From NCBI GenBank assembly GCA_035288865.1, contig DATDZA010000004.1, positions 1-22,071 on the forward strand: DNA of 22,071 nt, given 5' to 3'. Shown here piece by piece: positions 14,300 through 21,931 of this stretch (position 1 is its first letter; each line of letters starts with the position of its first letter). The translations under genes were made by a program, and so were the position numbers. This DNA comes from GCA-2688775 sp035288865 (GTDB lineage Archaea > Nanobdellota > Nanobdellia > Woesearchaeales > GW2011-AR4). The notes beneath the pieces were generated by a model, which worked only from the letters and a program-made list of their open reading frames with translations, did no database searches and was not told the origin of the DNA.

Positions 14300-15223
14300 A
14301 TGAAAAATCTTACTTCTCTTATTGATATTGATGGTGATTTGATTGGAGATTTAATTAGCCATGCATTAAAAATAAAAAAATCCCCTGAACAGTATTCTGC
14401 GTCAATGAAAGGTAAGACAATGCTGATGATTTTCGAAAAGCCGTCATTAAGGACTAGGGTTTCTTTCCAGGTTGGAATGCACCAGCTTGGAGGCCACACT
14501 ATTGTATTGGAAACAAAAGACACCCCTTTCAGGGAAAAAGAGTCGATTGCCGACACTGCAAAAGCCTCAAGCAAATATGTAGATATAATTATGGCACGTT
14601 TGTTCAAGCATGAAGACATAGAAGAGCTGGCAAGCAATGCAACCGTGCCAGTAATCAACGGCCTGACTGACACTTTTCATCCATGCCAGATATTATCAGA
14701 TTTGCTAACAATATATGAAAAAAAAAGAAAATTCAGCGGATTAAAGCTTTCTTTTGTTGGGGACGGGAATAATAATATCACCCACGATTTGCTTTTGGGA
14801 TGCTCAGCTGCAGGCATAGATATTTCTGTCGGCTGCCCCGCTGAAGCAGAGCCGCAGAAATGGATAACTGAAATTGCAAATGAAAAAGCAAAATTAAGCA
14901 ATTCTAAAATCCAAATAACACATGATGCCCGGGAAGCTGTGGAAAATGCGGATATTGTTTATGCCGATACCTGGATGAGTTACCATATACCTAAAGATGA
15001 AAAAGTAAAAAGAGTCAAAATGTTTCAACCTTATCAGGTCAATAAAGAACTTATGTCGCTTGCAAAAGATAGTTCAATTTTTATGAACTGCCTTCCGGCA
15101 ATGCGCGGCTATGAACAGACAGCTGAGATTATAGATGGTCCGCAAAGTGTTGTGTTTGACCAGGCAGAGAACAGGCTGCACATGCAGAAAGCTATTATTT
15201 TGAAATTGATGAATAAATTTTAA
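14300..15223 (+). CDS. argF: Ornithine carbamoyltransferase family enzyme
   Basis: It most likely joins carbamoyl phosphate to ornithine to make citrulline. At 307 residues it is a standard transcarbamylase. The carbamoyl-phosphate loop is SLRTR (49-53), where STRTR is usual, and HPCQ is at 127-130. GDGNNN precedes the second domain, and NCLPAMRG carries the catalytic Cys. The ornithine-recognition loop is normally D-x-W-x-S-M-G but reads DTWMSYHIP here (Asp222, Ser226, Tyr227), so Met-Gly is replaced. This leaves some doubt about the exact amine, and acetyl- or succinyl-ornithine or another diamine is possible. The neighbouring car genes supply carbamoyl phosphate, and a NAGS-like fusion starts 10 bases after its stop, which supports an arginine role. 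Confidence 0.85.
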   Translation: MKNLTSLIDIDGDLIGDLISHALKIKKSPEQYSASMKGKTMLMIFEKPSLRTRVSFQVGMHQLGGHTIVLETKDTPFREKESIADTAKASSKYVDIIMARLFKHEDIEELASNATVPVINGLTDTFHPCQILSDLLTIYEKKRKFSGLKLSFVGDGNNNITHDLLLGCSAAGIDISVGCPAEAEPQKWITEIANEKAKLSNSKIQITHDAREAVENADIVYADTWMSYHIPKDEKVKRVKMFQPYQVNKELMSLAKDSSIFMNCLPAMRGYEQTAEIIDGPQSVVFDQAENRLHMQKAIILKLMNKF

Positions 15224-15233
15224 CAACGCAAAA

Positions 15234-16559
15234 ATGACAAGCGACATTTCTAGAGTATTAGGGAGCATAGCCCCTAAACATGAATCTAGTTTCTTCTGGA
15301 GCCTTTATAATGAGACTGACCGCGGGAGATTCGCCGTTATAAAATTAAGCGGGGAATGTATTGAAACCTCTTTAGATAGAATTGCAGAAGACCTGTCTGA
15401 CTTGTATAAGCTGGGACTTTTTCCAGTCGTAACTTTCGGCTGGGGTAATTCCCTAAGCCACAGGCTCGCAGAAGCGGGAGTAAATTCAAGATTTATAGAT
15501 GGGGAAAGATATACAGATTCCCAAGTGATGACTGAAGTGGAGAGGATTGCAAAAGAAACTGGAGCTAAAATTGTTAATGCAGTGTTGGCAAGAGGGGCTA
15601 AAGCCAAGTTAATTGATTATAACAGTAGATCACTTATAGCAGAAAAAAAACAAGGTGAGGAATATGGTAGCCATAATGGCAGCATTATCGGAGTAAATAC
15701 AATACCTGCACTATCCGCAGTTGACTGTGGCGTAATTCCAATCGTATCGCCATTAGGAATTTCTGAAGACGGAAAAACATCATATAACATAAACGCAGCA
15801 ACAGCAGGGGCAATGCTTGCTGAGGCAATAGATCCAATAAAGTATATAATGGTAACTAGCAGTGGGGGAGTCTTGAACCGTGACAGAAGCATAATAAGTG
15901 AGATAGTGCTGAATCGGGATCTTGAAAGATTGCTCAGCGATGGGACAATTTATAGTGGAATGGAAAAAAATGTTAAGGAAGCTCAGCTGAGCCTATTGCA
16001 AAGGCAAAATGGTGATGACAGAAGCGTTCAGATTGTCGGCCCCAATAATCTTCTCTTGGAGTTATTTAGCTACAGAGGGGCTGGAACTTACATTAGGAAA
16101 GGTTACACTGTCACAGCAATGGATATTGAACAGCTTGATATGGGAAGATTCAAAGCTATGGTAAGAAAAAAGTTAGGAGAAACTCTTAGGGAAGATTGGT
16201 ACACCTCCCACAGGAGAGTAGCATATGTTGAAAAAAATTTAAAAGGAGTTGCAACAGTAATTCCCGATCCACTGAATATTGGAATCCCATACCTCGATAT
16301 AATAGTTGTTGATAATGGCTCTCCGAGCAATGGAGTTGGCAGTGACATTATGACTGCGATAGGCACGCCAACATTCTGGCGGTCTAGAATAGACAGAGAA
16401 CCGGCGAATGAATGGTATAACCGGATACGTACCGGATGTTGGCGCTATACAGGTTTGAACGGCTATGATTACACTCATTTCTGGACAGGTAATCCGACAT
16501 TCGAACAGATCGGTCAGCAACACAATTTTGTTCAGGCGAAAGTATCAAACTTTCAATGA
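15234..16559 (+). CDS. N-acetylglutamate synthase/kinase fusion (AAK + GNAT), kinase half probably inactive
   Basis: The 441-residue protein has an amino-acid-kinase domain (about 30-290) and a GNAT acetyltransferase domain of the vertebrate NAGS/Xanthomonas NAGS-K type (about 295-430; PYLDIIVV, then FWRSR 380-384 and NEWY 391-394). It should make N-acetylglutamate from acetyl-CoA and glutamate, the first step toward ornithine. In the kinase half Lys37 (IKLSG) is kept, but YNINAATAG (184-192) has Ala189 where acetylglutamate kinases have the Asp of NAD. The GGG nucleotide loop is also changed to FGWGNS. Kinase loss is therefore likely, leaving this half to sense arginine, as in vertebrate NAGS. 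It follows argF by 10 bases. The sequence is Arg-rich compared with argF. Confidence 0.82.
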   Translation: MTSDISRVLGSIAPKHESSFFWSLYNETDRGRFAVIKLSGECIETSLDRIAEDLSDLYKLGLFPVVTFGWGNSLSHRLAEAGVNSRFIDGERYTDSQVMTEVERIAKETGAKIVNAVLARGAKAKLIDYNSRSLIAEKKQGEEYGSHNGSIIGVNTIPALSAVDCGVIPIVSPLGISEDGKTSYNINAATAGAMLAEAIDPIKYIMVTSSGGVLNRDRSIISEIVLNRDLERLLSDGTIYSGMEKNVKEAQLSLLQRQNGDDRSVQIVGPNNLLLELFSYRGAGTYIRKGYTVTAMDIEQLDMGRFKAMVRKKLGETLREDWYTSHRRVAYVEKNLKGVATVIPDPLNIGIPYLDIIVVDNGSPSNGVGSDIMTAIGTPTFWRSRIDREPANEWYNRIRTGCWRYTGLNGYDYTHFWTGNPTFEQIGQQHNFVQAKVSNFQ

Positions 16560-16620
16560 ACATTATATTTTTCAAAAATTAAAATTTCTTCCAACCGCAA
16601 CTAAAGAAAATTTAGAAGAA

Positions 16621-16662
16621 TTTTCTAAGTTCCGAAACTTTCAGTTTCGAAACCTTTATTAA
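16621..16662 (+). promoter_or_regulatory. carA promoter with an inverted repeat
   Basis: TTTATTAA (16655-16662) is TATA-like and would start transcription near 16685, just before the ATG at 16690. Upstream, TTCCGAAACT (16630-16639) and AGTTTCGAAA (16643-16652) form a 10-base inverted repeat with one mismatch. It begins within TTTTCTAAGTTC, the element also found before ribA. A regulator bound here would block or recruit TBP/TFB. Confidence 0.5.
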
Positions 16663-16689
16663 TAACCTGAAATCACTTACTTTTTTAAT

Positions 16690-17766
16690 ATGCAGTTAAA
16701 TAATAAAGCAAAGCTTATTCTCGAAAATGGTGATGAATTTGAGGGCTTCTCTTTCGGAGCAGAGCATTCTGTCTCGGGAGAAATAGTTTTTAACACGGGA
16801 ATGGTCGGATATCCGGAATCGTTGACAGATCCGAGCTACAAAGGCCAGATTTTAGTTCTTACATACCCACTAATAGGAAACTATGGCGTGCCAGGTAAAA
16901 CTGAGGAGCACGGGCTGTTGAAATATTTTGAATCCGACAAAATACAAATTCAGGCACTCGTCATATCGGATTATTCTTTTGAATTTTCGCACTGGAATGC
17001 AAAAAAAAGCCTTGCCGAGTGGCTGAAAGAAGAAAATATTCCTGCGATTTATGGAATTGATACAAGAAGACTTACCAAGACTTTAAGGGACAAAGGGGCA
17101 ATGCTTTGTAAAATAATAATCAATCATGAAGATGTAAAACTATTCGACCCTAATATGATTGATATTGTGAAAGAAGTCAGCATAAAAGGGCCGACAGTTT
17201 ATAATGAAAAGCCCAATCAGAAAAAAGTTGTAGTAATTGACTGCGGAGTAAAAAATAATATTATCAGAAACCTCATTGCGAGAGATTTAACCGTTATAAG
17301 GGTCCCGTATGACTATGATTTCCTGACACAATTATTTGATGGATTAATTATTTCAAACGGTCCAGGCGACCCGAAGATGTGCACCAAAACAATATATCAT
17401 GTTGGAAGGGCACTAAAGCATAACATTCCGACTTTTGGAATATGTTTGGGCAATCAAATTCTGGCATTAGCTTCGGGCGGAGATACTTATAAATTAAAAT
17501 ATGGCCATAGAAGTCAAAATCAGCCGTGCACGATGGTTGGAACCAAAAGATGCTATATCACAACTCAAAATCACGGATTTGCTGTTGATATGAAAACTAT
17601 TGGAAGTGAGTGGCAGGAATATTTTGTAAATGCAAACGACGGCACAAATGAAGGAATAAAACACAAAACAAAACCTTTCATGAGCTGTCAATTTCATCCG
17701 GAGTCTTGGCCAGGTCCGAACGATACCAAGTTTTTGTTTGATGAATTTTTGAAGATGATGAAATAA
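16690..17766 (+). CDS. carA: Carbamoyl-phosphate synthase small (glutaminase) subunit
   Basis: It releases ammonia from glutamine and channels it to CarB. The 358-residue protein has the CarA N-terminal domain (LILENGDEFEGFSFGAEHSV, then GMVGYPESLTDPSYKGQILV) and a C-terminal class I glutamine amidotransferase. The catalytic triad is Cys252 (GICLGNQ), His336 and Glu338 (FHPES). The start is supported by the family N-terminus and a promoter just upstream. Its stop is one base before the start of a DNA glycosylase gene, which in turn overlaps carB, so the three form one operon. Carbamoyl phosphate made here can go to arginine (argF is upstream) and to pyrimidines. Confidence 0.96.
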   Translation: MQLNNKAKLILENGDEFEGFSFGAEHSVSGEIVFNTGMVGYPESLTDPSYKGQILVLTYPLIGNYGVPGKTEEHGLLKYFESDKIQIQALVISDYSFEFSHWNAKKSLAEWLKEENIPAIYGIDTRRLTKTLRDKGAMLCKIIINHEDVKLFDPNMIDIVKEVSIKGPTVYNEKPNQKKVVVIDCGVKNNIIRNLIARDLTVIRVPYDYDFLTQLFDGLIISNGPGDPKMCTKTIYHVGRALKHNIPTFGICLGNQILALASGGDTYKLKYGHRSQNQPCTMVGTKRCYITTQNHGFAVDMKTIGSEWQEYFVNANDGTNEGIKHKTKPFMSCQFHPESWPGPNDTKFLFDEFLKMMK

Positions 17767-17767
17767 G

Positions 17768-18265
17768 ATGAAAGAATTTAATAAAATTAAGAAGGGCTTA
17801 GGTCCAATTTGTGAAGAAGCCACTCAAGTATTGATAGTTGGTACATTCCCATCAGAAAACTCATTGAAAAATAATCAATATTATAATAATCCAACCAATC
17901 AGTTCTGGAAATTATTAAGCGATATGCTGCGTTCCGACCTAATTAAAATTGATTATGACAAAAGAATAAAAATATTACTTGATCACAACTTTGGAATTTG
18001 GGATTGTATAAGTAGATGCAAAAGAAAAACAAGCTCAGATTCTAAAATAATTAATCCGTCATTTAATGATTTTAGTACTCTAAAATGTCCACAATTAAAA
18101 ATAATTCTTGGAAATAGTGATAAATCATTCAACTATCTAAAAAAATGCCAAATACCAAAAAACGTCAAAATGGGAAAATTAATTTCATCAAGCAGAGCTA
18201 GAACTATCCCTTATAATGATAAACTCACAAATTGGAAAGAACAATTAAAATCTTACATACAATGA
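17768..18265 (+). CDS. Hypoxanthine-type DNA glycosylase (uracil-DNA glycosylase superfamily, family 6-like)
   Basis: It is predicted to remove deaminated bases, hypoxanthine or perhaps uracil, from DNA. The 165-residue protein carries the family signatures. VGTFPSENSL (about 24-33) is followed by QYYNNPTNQFW (about 37-47), FGIWDCI and a later SSSRAR segment, where related enzymes have a substrate-binding loop. The first position of the usual G-S-x-P-S loop reads GTFPS. It sits inside the car operon: its ATG follows the carA stop by one base and its TGA overlaps the carB ATG (ATGA), so expression is coupled. It is more Lys/Asn-rich than the neighbouring unknown genes. Confidence 0.82.
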   Translation: MKEFNKIKKGLGPICEEATQVLIVGTFPSENSLKNNQYYNNPTNQFWKLLSDMLRSDLIKIDYDKRIKILLDHNFGIWDCISRCKRKTSSDSKIINPSFNDFSTLKCPQLKIILGNSDKSFNYLKKCQIPKNVKMGKLISSSRARTIPYNDKLTNWKEQLKSYIQ

Positions 18266-21200
18266 TTAAACCCAAAAAAGTCCTCGTCTTAGGAAGCGGC
18301 TCATTAAAAATAGGCCAAGCCGGAGAATTTGATTATTCAGGAAGCCAGTGCCTTAAAGCTTTGAGGGAAGAGGGAATCCAAACTGTTCTGATTAATCCAA
18401 ACATCGCAACAATCCAAACCAGCGAGGGAATGGCTGACAAAATATATTTTCTTCCAGTAACACCATATTTTGTCGAAAAAGTCATTGAAAAAGAAAAGCC
18501 TGATGGTATCATGCTTTCTTTCGGAGGCCAGACTGCATTAAACTGCGGAGTGAAATTATTTGACTCAGGAATTTTCAAAAAACATGAAGTGACAGTTTTA
18601 GGAACACAGATTGATGCAATTAAGAATACTGAGGACAGAAAATTATTTGTTAAGAAATTAAATGAAATTAATCTTAAAACTCCTGAAAGCCAGGCTGCAA
18701 ATTCTGTTGAAGAAGCCGCCAAAGTCGCAAAAAAATTAACCTACCCGGTTATGCTGAGAGTTGCTTACGCGCTTGGAGGCGCCGGTTCTGGAGTTGCTCT
18801 TGATGAAAAAGAGTTGACAGAAAAAGCAAAAAGGGCATTTGCATATTCAAATCAAGTGCTTGTTGAAAAATATCTTGGAGGCTGGAAAGAAATAGAATAT
18901 GAAGTTGTACGAGATGCTCATGATAACTGCATCACAGTCTGCAATATGGAGAATTTTGACCCCATGGGAATTCATACGGGAGAAAGCATAGTTGTTGCCC
19001 CGTCCCAAACATTAACTAATTCTGAATACCATAAATTAAGAGACCTAGCAATCCAAGTAATAAGGCATCTTGGAATCGTCGGAGAGTGCAACATCCAGTA
19101 TGCACTTGACCCTTATTCTGAGGATTACAGGATAATTGAAGTAAATGCAAGGCTGTCAAGAAGCTCTGCACTTGCATCAAAAGCTACAGGATATCCGCTT
19201 GCATTTGTTGCAGCAAAACTTTCTTTAGGCTACTCATTAGTTGACCTTGAAAATTCCATAACCAAGTCTACAAAAAGCTGTTTTGAGCCGGCGCTTGATT
19301 ATATTGTTATAAAAATGCCAAGATGGGACTTGCAGAAATTCAAGAGAGTAAGTTTTGAGATTGGAAGCGAGATGAAAAGTGTCGGCGAGGTAATGGCAAT
19401 CGGCAGAAAATTTGAAGAAGTAATTCAAAAAGCTATAAGAATGCTCAATATTAATCTGCACGGTTTAGTTGCGAATAATATCAAGTTTAATGATGTGGAA
19501 AAAGAATTGAGAATTCCTACGGATAAAAGATTATTGATGATTGTTGAAGCGCTTAAAAGAAATATTTCAGTCAACAGAATTCACGAATTGACAAAAATTG
19601 ACAAATGGTTCTTGTATAAAATTAAAAATGTTATTGATACCGAAAAAGAATTGACCGAATATGATTTAGAAAATGTTCCAAAAGAATTGCTAAAATTATC
19701 GAAACAGCAGGGCTATTCAGATTTTCAGATTGCAAAAATTTTGTTCAAGAATGACAGAAGTAATATGGAATCTAAGAAATTAGAAGTTAGGAAATTAAGA
19801 AAAAAATATAATATAGTTCCTGCAGTCAAGCAAATTGATACGCTTGCAGCAGAGTATCCTGCAAAAACAAATTATCTTTATATGACTTACAACGGTGAAG
19901 ATGATGATATAAAATTTGATGCCAAGAAAAATATTATTGTTCTTGGCTCCGGAGCTTACAGAATAGGCTCTTCGGTAGAATTTGACTGGTGCTGTGTTAA
20001 TTCTGTTCTTGCGCTCAGAAAGCTTGGATATTCCACAATAATGATTAATTACAACCCAGAAACTGTGAGTACGGACTATGATATATGTGACAGGCTGTAT
20101 TTTGATGAATTAACCTTTGAAAGAGTTCTTGACATTTATGAAAAAGAAAATCCAGGGGGAATTATAATCTCAATGGGCGGCCAGATTCCAAACAATCTTG
20201 CAATGAAGCTGCACAGGCAGAATGTAAGAATACTTGGAACATCTCCACTAAATATAGACAGGGCAGAGGATAGGCATAAGTTTTCAGGCATGCTGGATTC
20301 ACTTGGGATAGATCAGCCGGCATGGACAGAAGCAAAATCAATTGATGAAGCTGACAAATTTGCATCAGAAGTGGATTATCCGGTTTTGATAAGGCCTTCA
20401 TACGTTTTGAGCGGCGCCGCAATGAGTGTTGCGGCTGACAAAAAAGAACTTGACCAGTACCTTCAAAAAGCGGTTGATGTTTCCAAGGAACACCCGGTAG
20501 TGATAAGCAAATTCATCACAAACGCAAAAGAAATTGAGATTGACGCCGTTTCGGACAAAGGAGAAGTTATGATTTATGCAATTTCCGAGCACATTGAAAA
20601 TGCGGGCGTGCATTCGGGAGATGCGACTATGGCATTACCTCCGCAGTTCACGTATACCGAAACGATTAAAAAAATAAAAGACATAACAAAAAAAATAGCT
20701 AAATCTCTAGAAATAACGGGTCCATTCAATATTCAGTTTATTGCCAAAGAAAATCAAATTAAGGTAATCGAGTGCAATCTTCGCGCATCGAGAAGCTTTC
20801 CTTTTGTGTCAAAAGTCACAAAATATAATTTCATTGATTTGGCAACAAAAGCTATGCTTGGAATTAACATTAAAGGAGAGTATAACACTTTAAATTTAAA
20901 TTATGTCGGCGTAAAAGCTCCTCAGTTTTCGTTCTCGCGATTGCACGGAGCAGACCCAATCTTAAGCGTTGAAATGGCTTCAACTGGTGAAGTTGCCTGC
21001 CTGGGTGACGACTTAAATGAGGCATTTTTAAAATCTTTATTATCTGTTGGATTTACCATGCCAAAGAAAAATATATTATTATCGACCGGTCCTATCAAGA
21101 ACAAAGCCTATTTGCTCGAAAGCATAAAAAAACTTTCTGAAATGGGCTTTGAATTTTATGCAACCGAAGGCACAGCAAAATTTTTGGAAGAAAACAAAAT

Positions 21201-21465
21201 TCCAGTGAAAAGACTTCATTGGCCACTTGAGGAAAAAGAGCCGAATGCACTGACATTCCTTAAAGAAAGAAAAATTGATTTGGTAATCAATATTCCAAAA
21301 AGCTATGAAGAGGAAGAAATAACAAATGATTATGTTATAAGAAGAAAAGCCGTTGACTTTAATATTCCGCTTTTAACAAACGCGCAGATTGTTAAGTTAT
21401 TTGTTGAATCGATTTCCAGGAAAAAGATGGAAGATTTGGAGATTAAAAGCTGGGATGAATATTGA
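18262..21465 (+). CDS. carB: Carbamoyl-phosphate synthase large subunit, single chain
   Basis: It makes carbamoyl phosphate from bicarbonate, ammonia and two ATP. The 1067-residue protein has the full order. The N-terminal biotin-carboxylase-like and ATP-grasp half opens VLGSGSLKIGQAGEFDYSGS and includes SFGGQTALNCGV. An oligomerisation domain covers about 395-540, and the second ATP-grasp half opens VLGSGAYRIGSSVEFDW and includes SMGGQIPNN. A C-terminal MGS-like allosteric domain covers about 935-1067 (LLSTGPIKNKAYLLESIKKL). I start at ATG 18262, which overlaps the glycosylase stop and gives the family N-terminus MIKPKKVLVLG; an in-frame TTG at 18232 only adds extra residues. Some archaea split carB in two, but here it is whole. 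Confidence 0.97.
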   Translation: MIKPKKVLVLGSGSLKIGQAGEFDYSGSQCLKALREEGIQTVLINPNIATIQTSEGMADKIYFLPVTPYFVEKVIEKEKPDGIMLSFGGQTALNCGVKLFDSGIFKKHEVTVLGTQIDAIKNTEDRKLFVKKLNEINLKTPESQAANSVEEAAKVAKKLTYPVMLRVAYALGGAGSGVALDEKELTEKAKRAFAYSNQVLVEKYLGGWKEIEYEVVRDAHDNCITVCNMENFDPMGIHTGESIVVAPSQTLTNSEYHKLRDLAIQVIRHLGIVGECNIQYALDPYSEDYRIIEVNARLSRSSALASKATGYPLAFVAAKLSLGYSLVDLENSITKSTKSCFEPALDYIVIKMPRWDLQKFKRVSFEIGSEMKSVGEVMAIGRKFEEVIQKAIRMLNINLHGLVANNIKFNDVEKELRIPTDKRLLMIVEALKRNISVNRIHELTKIDKWFLYKIKNVIDTEKELTEYDLENVPKELLKLSKQQGYSDFQIAKILFKNDRSNMESKKLEVRKLRKKYNIVPAVKQIDTLAAEYPAKTNYLYMTYNGEDDDIKFDAKKNIIVLGSGAYRIGSSVEFDWCCVNSVLALRKLGYSTIMINYNPETVSTDYDICDRLYFDELTFERVLDIYEKENPGGIIISMGGQIPNNLAMKLHRQNVRILGTSPLNIDRAEDRHKFSGMLDSLGIDQPAWTEAKSIDEADKFASEVDYPVLIRPSYVLSGAAMSVAADKKELDQYLQKAVDVSKEHPVVISKFITNAKEIEIDAVSDKGEVMIYAISEHIENAGVHSGDATMALPPQFTYTETIKKIKDITKKIAKSLEITGPFNIQFIAKENQIKVIECNLRASRSFPFVSKVTKYNFIDLATKAMLGINIKGEYNTLNLNYVGVKAPQFSFSRLHGADPILSVEMASTGEVACLGDDLNEAFLKSLLSVGFTMPKKNILLSTGPIKNKAYLLESIKKLSEMGFEFYATEGTAKFLEENKIPVKRLHWPLEEKEPNALTFLKERKIDLVINIPKSYEEEEITNDYVIRRKAVDFNIPLLTNAQIVKLFVESISRKKMEDLEIKSWDEY

Positions 21466-21474
21466 TTTAATTTT

Positions 21475-21885
21475 TTAACTGTCAACTATCTCATTCACCC
21501 GCAAGGAATATCCTGAGTTTTCCGGATATACTTCTGCAGATGCAGAATAGCCACCGTTGCGAAACATTATTTGCCGCAGACGCCCAATATCCCCACTTTC
21601 CAAGGCTGTCACCACCTTTTTATCAAGGTCATCTGATATCCTTCTGACCTCGTGTGGAAATAGAGTTAATCCGTGGGATCCACCCCTATGATACGCCCTC
21701 GCAATATAATCCCATCCTTCGCGACTTATTGGAATTTTAGTAGGACCGGACTTTGGCGATTGTGAACTTTCAGAAGCATAAGCTGGCTCGTAAACAAAAC
21801 TATTTGTAAAAACGCCCAAAGCGTGCAAGAACCTATTGGGATTCGCCATCAACCCGTCTACTGTTCTCACGAGTATATTGTCCAT
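21475..21885 (-). CDS. Unknown Arg-rich 136-residue protein next to the insertion sequence
   Basis: I do not recognise it. It looks soluble with no signal peptide, no Cys and few Lys (about 4 to 11 Arg). The Ser/Pro-rich linker at 38-50 separates a short N-terminal helix from a C-terminal part with REGWDYIARAYHRGG and a helical stretch (EVRRISDDLDKKVVTAL). A TATA-like ATTTAAATA on the minus strand at about 21910-21919 is near -28 from the ATG at 21885, so the gene may be transcribed and leaderless. It converges on carB, nine bases away, and starts 46 bases from the insertion-sequence end. It could be cargo brought in near that element. Confidence 0.55.
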   Translation of the reverse strand: MDNILVRTVDGLMANPNRFLHALGVFTNSFVYEPAYASESSQSPKSGPTKIPISREGWDYIARAYHRGGSHGLTLFPHEVRRISDDLDKKVVTALESGDIGRLRQIMFRNGGYSASAEVYPENSGYSLRVNEIVDS

Positions 21886-21909
21886 ACCCTAACTATAGCG
21901 CGATAACTA

Positions 21910-21919
21910 TTATTTAAAT
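21910..21919 (-). promoter_or_regulatory. TATA-like element of the 136-residue gene
   Basis: ATTTAAATA read on the minus strand is centred about 29 bases before the ATG at 21885 and lies just inside the right insertion-sequence end at 21932. No ribosome binding site is seen. Confidence 0.4.
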
Positions 21920-21931
21920 GTTACTATTTTA

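Noticed and set aside
18232..18261. TTG start for carB ten codons upstream
   Set aside because: The added residues do not belong to the family and would overlap the glycosylase by 34 bases. ATG 18262 forms a clean ATGA overlap.
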